Below, piece after piece: positions 31,649 through 40,609 of a DNA stretch of 43,200 nt. The DNA is from a virus. Under the pieces are notes generated by a model. The model ran no database searches. It saw only the letters and a program-made list of their open reading frames with translations, and was not told the origin of the DNA. The stretch spans positions 1 through 43,200 of the IMG/VR virus record IMGVR_UViG_3300044800_000007; one strand, written 5' to 3'. Made by a program: the position numbers and the translations under genes. Numbering within the stretch: position 1 is the stretch's first letter; the number at the start of each line of letters is the position of its first letter.

Positions 31649-31874
31649 AGGCCAATTTTTCTGGTGGGGAGAGGCGAGTCGAACGTGACTTCTCCCCCGG
31701 GCTGTTTCCTCGGTTAAAGGAAGGCGGGAGGCTTTTGAGGACCCCCGAAGCCTGTTTGGACCGGCATTCGTATACCCAGACACCAGAACGGAAATACCAG
31801 GCTTGCGCCCGCTTACCAAGTGGATCAAAGAGGAATCGGACCTCAAGACATACGCTGCCCTCGCACGCCGTCAA
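31635..31874 (-). CDS. Doubtful 79-aa frame with TTG start
   Basis: Open frame starting at a TTG that overlaps the stop of the small terminase-like gene. No ATG or GTG inside and no ribosome site. The sequence holds AQAWYFRSGVWVYECRSKQASG and a Ser/Arg/Pro-rich end, which overlaps the tRNA-like hairpin. Either a weakly translated small protein or a stretch kept for its DNA/RNA structure. Confidence 0.25.
   Translation of the reverse strand: MTACEGSVCLEVRFLFDPLGKRAQAWYFRSGVWVYECRSKQASGVLKSLPPSFNRGNSPGEKSRSTRLSPPEKLAYENY
31662..31697 (-). other. tRNA-like minihelix (acceptor + T-loop motif + CCA)
   Basis: On the minus strand GGGGAGA (31697-31691) pairs with TCTCCCC (31672-31666), followed by ACCA (31665-31662). 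In the loop is GTTCGACTC (31684-31676), the standard T-loop sequence. No D-arm is visible and the inner T-stem pairs poorly, so this is not a complete tRNA. It could be a tRNA fragment, a tRNA mimic, or coincidence. Confidence 0.35.
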
Positions 31875-32386
31875 ACAGACTGACCCGCATTAGGATTAAA
31901 ATAACTGGCAAGAAAACCCTTCAGATTCTCGTTCCACTTCTTGCGCTCCTCCTGAGGCACAGAGAAGAAATTGAACTGAGTATTATTGATCGGAGGACCG
32001 GAAGCCCCGGCAGCATAAGGAGCGATACCCTTCTTAAGACCAAGGAACTCAGCCAGAGCATCCGCAGAGGATTTCCGGGCTTGCCAATCCTCGACAACCA
32101 CATCAGCATCACGCCCAACGCGCTTGTTCGCATCCAGACCATCGAAATAGGTCTTCATGACCTTATCCCCCAATGACAACCCATACTTGCGCTTGGAGAT
32201 CATGGAGAGCGTTTTAAGATATTCCTGAACACCCTTGGTTTCAATAAGAGCCTGACGCGGATGCTGGGCCGAAGTAATCGAATAACCGGCATCCATCATG
32301 GCTTCCTTCTTACTCTTAAACTTGCCGGAAATAATATTATTGACAGCATCGACTGCTTGCGGTGTAGGTTTAGGATGATTTGCCAT
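31871..32386 (-). CDS. Terminase small subunit-like protein
   Basis: 171 residues. The N-terminal part (about 8-60) has the helix-turn-helix layout of small terminases: PTPQAVDAVNNIISGKFKSKKEA, then MDAGYSITSAQHPRQALIET with the characteristic AGYS turn, then a helix. The middle is helical and the C-terminus Gly/Pro/Asn-rich. It would recognise the packaging site and feed DNA to the large terminase. It lies over 5 kb upstream of the large subunit, beyond the control region. A TAGAAT sequence lies 6 bases before its ATG. Assignment by pattern only. Confidence 0.55.
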   Translation of the reverse strand: MANHPKPTPQAVDAVNNIISGKFKSKKEAMMDAGYSITSAQHPRQALIETKGVQEYLKTLSMISKRKYGLSLGDKVMKTYFDGLDANKRVGRDADVVVEDWQARKSSADALAEFLGLKKGIAPYAAGASGPPINNTQFNFFSVPQEERKKWNENLKGFLASYFNPNAGQSV

Positions 32387-32395
32387 ATGTTTATT

Positions 32396-32917
32396 CTACT
32401 CTTTCGTTCCAAAATGTTGCACGACCAAAGAATGTTGCACTCCAGACATCAATCCACTACACTTGCCAATTCCCACTTCCTTATATTTAGAATTAAGGAT
32501 ATTGTCGCGGTGGGTAGGACTAGCCATTAACGCAACCATTGAATCATGATCTGTCGCATAATCCCGGGCTAGATTCTCCCCAGCGTAGCGATAATTATAG
32601 CCATTGGCAATAAAGAACTGCCAAGGCGAGGTTCCATCAGACGCGAAATGCGCCCAATAGCCACGTTTAATCATATCCAAACATTTAGCCTCAGCAGAAG
32701 CCATAAGTTTATCGTTAGGCACAATCAGCTTCACTCCAGCCTTAGCCCGCTCCGCGTTGATAAGATTAACCATATAAGACGGAGGAGTAACCTCAACAGC
32801 CTGAACAACCGGCGCGGGAGTAATAGCCGGATGAGGGGCTTGATGCACCAAAGGCTGACCAACCGCAGGATGGCTGGCCAAATAAATAAACCAGAATAAT
32901 AAGATTAAGTCTTTCAT
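32396..32917 (-). CDS. Secreted CAP/SCP-domain protein
   Basis: 173 residues from the ATG at 32917 (GGAAGGTGA ribosome site 6 bases upstream; a GTG three codons earlier is unlikely). N-terminal signal peptide or membrane anchor (MKDLILLFWFIYLASHPAVG), a Pro/Val-rich linker, then a CAP domain (about 47-173): NLINAERAKAG, His90 in YWAHFASDG, AGENLARDY with Glu114, ASPTHRDNIL with His136, and a VVQHFG end. These are the conserved CAP histidine/glutamate positions. Bacterial CAP proteins are secreted and of mostly unknown activity. It has its own TTGACA-N17-TTAAAT promoter. In a phage it might alter the host envelope or block further infection. Confidence 0.8.
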   Translation of the reverse strand: MKDLILLFWFIYLASHPAVGQPLVHQAPHPAITPAPVVQAVEVTPPSYMVNLINAERAKAGVKLIVPNDKLMASAEAKCLDMIKRGYWAHFASDGTSPWQFFIANGYNYRYAGENLARDYATDHDSMVALMASPTHRDNILNSKYKEVGIGKCSGLMSGVQHSLVVQHFGTKE

Positions 32918-32947
32918 GCTATTCACCTTCCCTTGATCGAATAAGCC

Positions 32948-32976
32948 ATTTAACCTTGCTTATTTGTATTTGTCAA
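32948..32976 (-). promoter_or_regulatory. Early-type promoter before CAP gene (TTGACA-N17-TTAAAT)
   Basis: TTGACA (32976-32971) and TTAAAT (32953-32948) with a 17-base spacer; lies within the last codons of the HTH gene. Confidence 0.7.
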
Positions 32977-33246
32977 GTCTTCCGGGACATTGGTAGTAAA
33001 AGGCTCGATTTTGACAGGACTAGAACTCATCCGATCAATGACAGGAGGGGTTTTAATAGCCACTGGTCTGCCTCTTTCGTTACCTTTCCATCCACCAAGA
33101 GATTTGACGATACTCGGCTGGTTGACCCCGAAGCGACGAGCCAGTTGCCGGATTGTGGGCTTTCTACCTTGGGGAGCAGAATCCATAATCTTGCGGAGTT
33201 CCTCCATTTCAAAAGGAGTCAGCCTTCTTTTATGCTTTAGTCCCAT
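32950..33246 (-). CDS. Small helix-turn-helix protein with AT-hook-like motif
   Basis: 98 residues. A helix (about 11-24) precedes a helix-turn-helix (31-50: TIRQLARRFGVNQPSIVKSL), then GNERGRPVAIK, an AT-hook-like RGRP. The C-terminus is disordered. Resolvase- or transposase-type small HTH proteins look like this; here more likely a regulator. It overlaps the upstream gene by 17 bases. Confidence 0.6.
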   Translation of the reverse strand: MGLKHKRRLTPFEMEELRKIMDSAPQGRKPTIRQLARRFGVNQPSIVKSLGGWKGNERGRPVAIKTPPVIDRMSSSPVKIEPFTTNVPEDLTNTNKQG

Positions 33247-33424
33247 ACTTTCTCTTTCTAAGCCAATACTTTAAACGCATAATATAATTGAGCGGAAACA
33301 ACCAACACTCGTAAGTAAATGAGAACAGACTCTTTCGCACGAACCCGTAACCAACCGGCACGCGGAAAGCGTTCGATCCGTCTTGAAAGGGCAATGCGGG
33401 AACTTCTATCTTTAGTTTGATCAT
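33230..33424 (-). CDS. 64-aa basic protein, unknown
   Basis: Start overlaps the previous stop (ATGA). Contains a beta start (MIKLKIEVPALPF), a Phe/Val-rich FRVPVGYGFVRKS, an amphipathic hydrophobic segment ECWLFPLNYIMRL and a strongly basic end (RKRKYGTKA). Possibly membrane-associated. No family recognised. Confidence 0.5.
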   Translation of the reverse strand: MIKLKIEVPALPFQDGSNAFRVPVGYGFVRKSLFSFTYECWLFPLNYIMRLKYWLRKRKYGTKA

Positions 33425-33708
33425 GTTTTCGCAAGCTCCTTTCTAACACCATAATTATCGATCTGCTCAGGATAGAGCTTAAAAAAATCAGCATTAACTT
33501 TACCGCTCGTAAAAGGCTGTACCATGTCTCCCCCATGCTGGTCACGCTGGCCTTGGACTCGATGTAGTTTTGTAAGACTGAGGAATTGCGGAAGTCTCCG
33601 GGTGGAAATAGTAGCGTCTTTGGCCTGACAACTTTCGCATGGAAGAACTCCGTAAATCCGGTGAATTTGAGCATTGTTAGAGCAACCTTTCCTTGGACAT
33701 TTGATCAT
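33421..33708 (-). CDS. Zinc-ribbon protein, 95 aa
   Basis: 95 residues. Starts MIKCPRKGCSNNAQIHRIYGVLPCESCQAK in parts: four Cys (4, 9, 24, 27) form a likely zinc ribbon within the first 30 residues. The remainder is basic and helical. Start overlaps the previous stop (ATGA). Probably a nucleic-acid-binding early protein. Confidence 0.6.
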   Translation of the reverse strand: MIKCPRKGCSNNAQIHRIYGVLPCESCQAKDATISTRRLPQFLSLTKLHRVQGQRDQHGGDMVQPFTSGKVNADFFKLYPEQIDNYGVRKELAKT

Positions 33709-33899
33709 ATTGCGATAACATTAATTCCTCTAAAAGTGTAAATATTTCTAACATTTTGCAACCCAGCTTTGTCATATACTCTCCAAACCACCCTCTGATA
33801 CTCATCAAAATCTTCTTGGTAAAGCTTAATGGGATTTTCCCCATTCTCAAATTTCTCTTTCATTAATTTGTACAGTTTGGTCTTAGCAAAGTCTTTCAT
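33705..33899 (-). CDS. 64-aa early protein, unknown
   Basis: Basic N-terminal helix (MKDFAKTKLYKLMKEKFENG) followed by helix DEYQRVVWRVYDKAG and a beta strand. The start overlaps the previous stop (ATGA), and a TAAAAT box lies 6 bases before the ATG. Not recognised. Confidence 0.5.
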   Translation of the reverse strand: MKDFAKTKLYKLMKEKFENGENPIKLYQEDFDEYQRVVWRVYDKAGLQNVRNIYTFRGINVIAI

Positions 33900-34123
33900 G
33901 ATTTAATTTTAGCACGTGCGTTCTTCTTTAATATTCCTGTCAAAGACAAGTCTTTGCTCTCCTCCTGCTGGATCTCCTCCTCGGCTGGAGTCGGTGGCGT
34001 GATAATACCAGTGGGTAAATCACCGAGTCTAAGGCTTAGACTTTCAAAACCGCCAACAGATAAGAGGTAATACTTACCATCCTCATCTTGGCAAACTATC
34101 CCTGTAAACTTTAAGTTCAACAT
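33896..34123 (-). CDS. 75-aa early protein, unknown
   Basis: Starts with a beta hairpin (MLNLKFTGIVCQDEDGKYYLL), then a Pro/Glu-rich stretch (TPPTPAEEEIQQEES) and a basic C-terminus. GGAGG precedes the ATG. Overlaps the HNH-like gene by about 40 bases. Unknown. Confidence 0.5.
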   Translation of the reverse strand: MLNLKFTGIVCQDEDGKYYLLSVGGFESLSLRLGDLPTGIITPPTPAEEEIQQEESKDLSLTGILKKNARAKIKS

Positions 34124-34465
34124 ATTTAGCCTCCAATTGGGTCAGATTCCACCGGCCATGCCTAATCTCCATTGCGCGGCTTTCAAGTTCAAGTATCTTC
34201 TTCTCTCCGAAATGTTCGATCAGAAACTTCCTCCACTCAACAGGATGATGAGTATAAAACTTGTGCAATCCACTCTTAAGTGACATCGCGTTATCCAAAT
34301 CCCATTTAAGTGAGGGGTACGAACCCTTCGCCATCAGATGAGCGCACTGACAATTCTTGTCGCCGGTAATCTCACACTTATAACCTGCCCGGGCCTTGAT
34401 GGTGTCAGAGAACAAAGTATCAATCTTTCCTCGAATTTCAGCTTTCTTCTGAGTATAATTTAGCA

Positions 34466-34466
<1 letters not shown>
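34083..34466 (-). CDS. NinG/HNH-like nuclease
   Basis: 127 residues from the ATG at 34466, overlapping the previous stop by one base (TGATG). Cys31-x7-Cys39-x-Cys41 followed by AH (His43) and then DNAMSLKSGLHKFYTHHPVEW (His68, His73, His74) is the layout of Rap/NinG-type and related HNH nucleases, where Cys residues bind zinc and His residues hold the metal for cutting branched or double-stranded DNA. The SLKWDLDNAMSL phrase is typical of that family. It may process recombination or replication intermediates along with the exonuclease and SSB. Confidence 0.65.
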
Positions 34467-36652
<2,186 letters not shown>

Positions 36653-36735
36653 AAGTTTGAGCCTTCCTTTTCTTTGAAAACCGCATAAGGGTTTCATCGA
36701 GCAGCCAATTAATTCTGAATTGCGCTACTGGATTA

Positions 36736-36764
36736 AGTTTGCCTAAAATTTGTGTATTTGTCAA
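36736..36764 (-). promoter_or_regulatory. Promoter-like pair before groES
   Basis: TTGACA (36764-36759) with a weak -10 (CAAACT, 36741-36736) after 17 bases. The first 12 bases, TTGACAAATACA, match the CAP-gene promoter. It lies in the gap upstream of groES, so the chaperonin pair may be controlled separately. Confidence 0.45.
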
Positions 36765-36781
36765 GTAGATCATCTTTTCTG

Positions 36782-37069
36782 TCATTTTTGTTTAAGGGTG
36801 TCTAAAATATTTAAGAAATGTCTAAGTTTTTCTTTATCTACGTACCTACCTTTTGTCCAGCGTCTTATTTTATTTCTTTCTTCTTTCCTTGCTCTATCCA
36901 ACTCTGAGGATAGTTTATTTTCAAACCAAGACCAAAGTTTATCTACGAGCACTTGACTTATACCAGTATCGTCGGCATACATTGACATATCATCCATCAA
37001 ATCATCAAATTCTTTTCTCCAAATGGGGGCCAGCGATTCCTTTTTCAATTTAGATAAAGATGGTTTCAT
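36782..37069 (-). CDS. 95-aa protein with ELDRARKEER motif
   Basis: Start overlaps the previous stop (ATGA). Helical N-terminus (LSKLKKESLAPIWRKEFDDLMDD), middle helix VLVDKLWSWFENKL, then ELDRARKEERNKIRRW, and a basic end. A 30-bp stretch encoding this motif is identical to one in the gene at 37671-37862. Unknown function. Confidence 0.55.
   Translation of the reverse strand: MKPSLSKLKKESLAPIWRKEFDDLMDDMSMYADDTGISQVLVDKLWSWFENKLSSELDRARKEERNKIRRWTKGRYVDKEKLRHFLNILDTLKQK
36876..36905. repeat. 30-bp direct repeat, copy 1
   Basis: Identical to 37702-37731. It encodes ELDRARKEER on the minus strand in both copies. Confidence 0.85.
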
Positions 37070-37674
37070 AGGTTTGCTTTGAAAAATGCGTTAGCGAATC
37101 CTTTAGGTGTAATTGCCCGGCGTGTTGCGATAGAACCTTTCCCGGGTAGTATGCGGTTGTTTATCTTTAGTCGTGCTATCGTGTCCGCATCTAGTTTAAC
37201 CGGATGTTTCTTCGGTTCATTGTAATAACCCCATAAATCAGTTTTCTTCGTATAAGGGTCGCCATAATCACAAGGGTTAAAGGTTAAGGGGGGTTTGCCC
37301 AAGAATTGCCGGAGATAGCCCATTGGGTTCTCCAAAGCCCAAAATGCTAGTTTTTTCTCTTCCCGGACTTTCCAAATAATATCAAGACAAGCCCTAACGA
37401 CTTCCATACCCTCATTAAAATCCCTCGGTTTCTTTGCCCTTGTTCTAGCTAAACTAAACATGGTGCAGGGCGGTGCGGCGAGAATCCCGTATATTTTGCT
37501 TATTTGTATGTTCATTTGTCCGTCATACACGAAACATACGTAATTGTCGGATGTAAAATAACAAGTGACATCCCACCTTGGTAATGTAATGTTCCGGACA
37601 TCGTATCCAGCCTCTTTATAAGGTCTGCTCCAAGCTCCTGTACCTCCACATAAGTCTAGTATTATCTTCTTCAT
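37066..37674 (-). CDS. Dcm-like cytosine methyltransferase domain
   Basis: 202 residues. SAM-binding motif LDLCGGTGAWSRPYKEAGYD (6-25), then GILAAPPCTMFSLAR (PPC at 68-70, the C5-methyltransferase catalytic Cys) and ALENPMGYLR (ENP at 115-117), followed by short target-recognition-like sequence. Compact compared with bacterial Dcm (over 300). It probably modifies phage DNA against restriction. Start overlaps the previous stop (ATGA). A role other than 5-methylcytosine is possible because the target-recognition region is very short. Confidence 0.7.
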   Translation of the reverse strand: MKKIILDLCGGTGAWSRPYKEAGYDVRNITLPRWDVTCYFTSDNYVCFVYDGQMNIQISKIYGILAAPPCTMFSLARTRAKKPRDFNEGMEVVRACLDIIWKVREEKKLAFWALENPMGYLRQFLGKPPLTFNPCDYGDPYTKKTDLWGYYNEPKKHPVKLDADTIARLKINNRILPGKGSIATRRAITPKGFANAFFKANL

Positions 37675-37862
37675 AGTTTCTTTATCGGAAAACCTTGTTC
37701 CCTTTCTTCTTTCCTTGCTCTATCCAACTCTTGGTGGAGGAAGGATTTAAGTTCCTTAGCGGTTGTTTCTCTAACAAACCATCTTTCCTCAAGTTCACCT
37801 GTACTGAGATTTTTCCTTGTAAACTTCTCATCAAATCGTTTGTCGCTATCTTTATTTGTCAT
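37671..37862 (-). CDS. 63-aa protein with ELDRARKEER motif
   Basis: Start ATG at 37862 overlaps the previous stop (ATGA). Basic N-terminus (MTNKDSDKRFDEKF), a TAKELKSFLHQELDRARKEER helix in parts, and a short tail. Shares the ELDRARKEER segment and its DNA with the 95-aa protein at 36782-37069. Confidence 0.5.
   Translation of the reverse strand: MTNKDSDKRFDEKFTRKNLSTGELEERWFVRETTAKELKSFLHQELDRARKEEREQGFPIKKL
37702..37731. repeat. 30-bp direct repeat, copy 2
   Basis: Identical to 36876-36905 and in the same reading frame, near the C-terminus of the 63-aa protein. Confidence 0.85.
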
Positions 37863-38053
37863 TTTAGCTTCGCTTTTTCCCATTTTAATATATCGTAATA
37901 GGCTTGCTCCCCATTCATCATAAGAACTAAGTAAGCAACTTGTATAACTTTTTTATGTTTCTTACAAGCCCCCAGCCCTTGAATATCTAAATCAGGACTG
38001 AAGAAAAATACTGCTTTCTTTCCGCATATTTCACAGACTATTTTATTTGTCAT
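37859..38053 (-). CDS. 64-aa zinc-binding protein
   Basis: CEIC (7-10), then Cys30 and His33 in ACKKHKK form a Cys3-His zinc site; a helical C-terminus follows (AYLVLMMNGEQAYYDILKWEK, in parts). One of several tiny zinc proteins in this stretch. Confidence 0.55.
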   Translation of the reverse strand: MTNKIVCEICGKKAVFFFSPDLDIQGLGACKKHKKVIQVAYLVLMMNGEQAYYDILKWEKAKLK

Positions 38054-38085
38054 TCCGTTTATATTCTTCTGTTTATTAGATTCAT

Positions 38086-38262
38086 TTAAGTAAAATTATT
38101 AAATGGATGCGAATAGATATGGTTTCCATCTCTATGCCATTCTAATCCACATTTTTTACAATGAGCGTGAGTTTTGAAATAGGCAACTTTTGGCAATTTG
38201 ATTCTCGCTCCGCATTTACAAGTTATCTTTGCAACTGAATGTTTTTTCTTTTCAATTCTCAT
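38086..38262 (-). CDS. 58-aa zinc-ribbon protein
   Basis: Start ATG at 38262, stop at 38086. Contains CKCG near residue 16 and CKKCG near residue 39, i.e. two Cys pairs about 20 residues apart, with His at several positions (HAHCKKCG, EWHRDGNH). A small zinc ribbon, probably nucleic-acid binding. AGAAGA precedes the start. Confidence 0.55.
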   Translation of the reverse strand: MRIEKKKHSVAKITCKCGARIKLPKVAYFKTHAHCKKCGLEWHRDGNHIYSHPFNNFT

Positions 38263-38273
38263 ATTCTTCTGTA

Positions 38274-38411
38274 TTACAAACTGTTGGGATTAGACTTATA
38301 ACACTTACAGGGATACCAAGTTCCATACTTTTTCATCCAAAACCTATCTTGCTCGGCTGTAATTACCCTACCGCATTTAACACATTTCCAAATACTAAGT
38401 TTTTTCTTCAT
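38274..38411 (-). CDS. 45-aa zinc-ribbon peptide
   Basis: Start ATG at 38411, stop at 38274. WKCVKCGRV (Cys10, Cys13) and WYPCKCYK (Cys35, Cys37) form a compact zinc ribbon. Very short, but the Cys spacing and its place in a run of similar genes support it. Confidence 0.5.
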   Translation of the reverse strand: MKKKLSIWKCVKCGRVITAEQDRFWMKKYGTWYPCKCYKSNPNSL

Positions 38412-38457
38412 ATATCTTTACCCTTTAGGTGGAATCAAAAACTTTAACTCCCCTTTC

Positions 38458-38652
38458 TCAAATCCTTTTCACCATTTTTCCATCAACATAATCCCAAATT
38501 TCAGGTTTCCACCCAATAATTCTGGCATTTTCTTCATTGTCCAGTAAGAGATACTTTCCTTTTTTATCATGAGTTCTGCCTACAACATAAAGCATAAAAG
38601 TATTGTAAATTCTTACTAAGTGAAATTTAATTAAAGCGTTCAAGTATTTCAT
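38458..38652 (-). CDS. 64-aa small early protein
   Basis: Good ribosome site (GGAAGTGA) before ATG at 38652. Hydrophobic first half (IKFHLVRIYNTFMLYVVG) and a charged second half (NARIIGWKPEIWDYVDGKMV). Unknown family. Confidence 0.5.
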   Translation of the reverse strand: MKYLNALIKFHLVRIYNTFMLYVVGRTHDKKGKYLLLDNEENARIIGWKPEIWDYVDGKMVKRI

Positions 38653-38703
38653 AATTCTTCACTTCCTTTCTCAAACTAACTACCCAATAAATCATTTCGG
38701 ATT

Positions 38704-38967
38704 TTAATATCTACCCATTCTGCGTTCTTCTCGCATTCTATTAAGTTCCGCAATTTTATCTGCCGGTACAAATATCATTTCAAGAACGTGCCTATACCAT
38801 TCAACCTCAGTCCACAATCCTTCTTTTTCTTTACGCATTATGCTTAATTGTCCTTGGAGGTCTTCGGATTCGTCTTTTACTTTTTTAATATCGTCATATT
38901 TATCACCCAATTCACTTAGGTCATCTTTTAATCTGTCAATCTCATCAAATAATTGTTTCTTTGTCAT
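38704..38967 (-). CDS. 87-aa coiled-coil early protein
   Basis: GGGGGTGA precedes the ATG. Charged heptad helix to about residue 52 (DRLKDDLSELGDKYDDIKKV, and later QLSIMRKEKEGL), then a short helix EWYRHVLEMIFV. Unknown. Confidence 0.55.
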   Translation of the reverse strand: MTKKQLFDEIDRLKDDLSELGDKYDDIKKVKDESEDLQGQLSIMRKEKEGLWTEVEWYRHVLEMIFVPADKIAELNRMREERRMGRY

Positions 38968-38982
38968 TTATCTTTCACCCCC

Positions 38983-39204
38983 TTAACTTCCGAGTAAATT
39001 AGTGTCAACCTTAATATCTGTTTCACTCGGTGGCTCTTGTGCTTGCTTAAACACACACCCACTTATAGGAATCTTTGATGTTTCAGGAATGGACATATCA
39101 GTAGGGTAACTTGTGGACATGATTACTCTCGTGATTCCTTTTTTGTCTTTAACCTCTACACATCTTTTACCAGGACAAAGGGTACATTCAGTTTCTTTAG
39201 TCAT
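38983..39204 (-). CDS. 73-aa Cys-containing early protein
   Basis: CTLCPGKRC near the N-terminus (Cys7, Cys10, Cys15) plus Cys51 in GCVFKQ give a possible zinc site. Otherwise beta-like. Unknown function. Confidence 0.5.
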   Translation of the reverse strand: MTKETECTLCPGKRCVEVKDKKGITRVIMSTSYPTDMSIPETSKIPISGCVFKQAQEPPSETDIKVDTNLLGS

Positions 39205-39303
39205 ATTTAGTTTCGTTTATCTTCCTATCAAGCCTACAAAAGAATAGTGAAAATTCCATTACATCTGAGTAAAAATAATTCCAAATGTTTAAGAGTAGTT
39301 TAG

Positions 39304-39492
39304 TCATTTCTTAAAATAAAATTGTAATCCATATTCTGTATCTTCTTCTTGGCCTTTCTTGATAGCAGTCCTTAAATTCTTATAAGGTTTGAGGGCTTTC
39401 AGGTAAAGGACTTCTGCTGTGTCTGCATCTCTAACAGCAACCTGCCATCCTCCGTTGACCTCTTGAACTGATACAAAATTATTTGCACTCAT
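39304..39492 (-). CDS. 62-aa early protein, unknown
   Basis: Start ATG at 39492 chosen for its GGAGGAAAG ribosome site. Beta start (FVSVQEVNGGWQVAVRDADT) then a helix (NLRTAIKKGQEE). The GGWQVAV layout resembles small DUF2188-type strand-turn proteins, but this is not firm. Confidence 0.5.
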   Translation of the reverse strand: MSANNFVSVQEVNGGWQVAVRDADTAEVLYLKALKPYKNLRTAIKKGQEEDTEYGLQFYFKK

Positions 39493-39565
39493 ATCTTTCC
39501 TCCATTTAAGGCAAGGTACCCATAAACTACTAAATGATAAATTAAAGTAATACAGGCAAAGTAAA

Positions 39566-39829
39566 TCATTTTTTATTCCAATCAATTCTTCTGTTTAACC
39601 GGGCAAGTCTTTTGTAAAACCTGTCCTGCTTGCCCTTCATTATTTTACGCAAGACATTTTTATCATAGCGTCTTTGATCTTCCTTAAAGCCAATCATCGC
39701 CCGGCAAAAGGAATCAGCCATTGCCATGCTCAAAACAATATTGTCCTGTGTCCGTTTATCAAATAACCGGACCTTCCGCCTTGCCGGATCATGCTCCCAC
39801 TGATTATATTCAAGATCTCTGAGTGCCAT
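39566..39829 (-). CDS. 87-aa basic early protein, unknown
   Basis: Rich in Arg and Lys (LEYNQWEHDPARRKVRLFDK, then RRYDKNVLRKIMKGKQDRFYKRLARLNRR). GAAGGAGGGAGC lies upstream of the ATG. The strongly basic helix suggests nucleic-acid binding. Not recognised. Confidence 0.5.
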   Translation of the reverse strand: MALRDLEYNQWEHDPARRKVRLFDKRTQDNIVLSMAMADSFCRAMIGFKEDQRRYDKNVLRKIMKGKQDRFYKRLARLNRRIDWNKK

Positions 39830-39831
39830 AA

Positions 39832-40020
39832 TTATTCAGCTCCCTCCTTCTTAACTTTCTCATAAGCCTCAATTGCTTTCTTAAGACGTTTCTCAATATA
39901 AAACTTCCCTGCTTCCCGGAAGAACTCGCTCCGAGAAAGATGCGCTCTCTCACAAACGACCCCAAAATAAGCATCCAAATCGTCAGGCAAACTGATATTG
40001 ACAATAACTAATTTAGGCAT
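39832..40020 (-). CDS. Ribbon-helix-helix DNA-binding protein
   Basis: 62 residues from the ATG at 40020 (GGAGG site inside the previous gene, which it overlaps). Short strand KLVIVNISLP (3-12), helix DDLDAYFGVVCERA (13-26), turn, helix SRSEFFREAGKFYIEKRLKK: the CopG/Arc-type fold. Likely an early regulator. Confidence 0.7.
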   Translation of the reverse strand: MPKLVIVNISLPDDLDAYFGVVCERAHLSRSEFFREAGKFYIEKRLKKAIEAYEKVKKEGAE

Positions 40021-40609
40021 CCGTGTCTTCCTCCTCTCCACCATCGACTCCTCCACCTAACTCACCGGAATCAATTTTTTCAATTAAAGTAGAAACATAC
40101 TCGATCTGCTTCTTGGTCCAACCGCAGTGACAAAGACCATCGAAATTAACACCCTTGACCCGGGCGCAAACGTTGCATAAATAAACCTTGGGAAGATTCT
40201 GATAAGCATTACCCGCCTTAACCATCTGCCGGACAACCAACTCATGGTCCAGATCGCTCTTTGAGTTTCCCCTGGCCAGAGCCAGAAGCTCCGTCTCGTT
40301 CTCTTTGTTAATATGAGGCGCAATGGCGATCAGTTTGCTGACAGGCACATCAGCAACGCTCTTCCACTCCGGCCACATCTCAACAACCTTGATCGCAGAG
40401 TACACAGAAGATTTAGCATACCCAAGCTCCGGGTCCGAGAAATAAGCAATAAAACTCTCGTAGCCGAGAACCTTCCAAAAATCATTGTCGCGGATCTCTT
40501 TTAATATCTCACCAAGCCGGAAGAAATGTGCCGTGGCTGACAGACCGAGTTTAATCAACTCCTGATGCAACTCGTTTGCTCTATCAGCCTGCACAATTTC
40601 GTTACTCAT
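40013..40609 (-). CDS. Helical protein with zinc ribbon, 198 aa
   Basis: Residues 1-135 are helical (WKVLGYESFIAYFSDPELGYAKSSVYSAIKV, in parts, reminiscent of ParB/DUF3102-type helix bundles). A zinc ribbon with Cys145, Cys148, Cys160 and Cys162 follows, and the tail is acidic. GGAGGAGT precedes the ATG, which overlaps the previous stop. Next to SSB and exonuclease, it may act in replication or recombination. Confidence 0.55.
   Translation of the reverse strand: MSNEIVQADRANELHQELIKLGLSATAHFFRLGEILKEIRDNDFWKVLGYESFIAYFSDPELGYAKSSVYSAIKVVEMWPEWKSVADVPVSKLIAIAPHINKENETELLALARGNSKSDLDHELVVRQMVKAGNAYQNLPKVYLCNVCARVKGVNFDGLCHCGWTKKQIEYVSTLIEKIDSGELGGGVDGGEEEDTDA

Noticed and set aside
31662-31780. 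Complete tRNA or tmRNA
   Set aside because: T-loop, ACCA and an anticodon-like 7-base loop are present, but no D-arm, a poor T-stem and a pyrimidine after the would-be anticodon.
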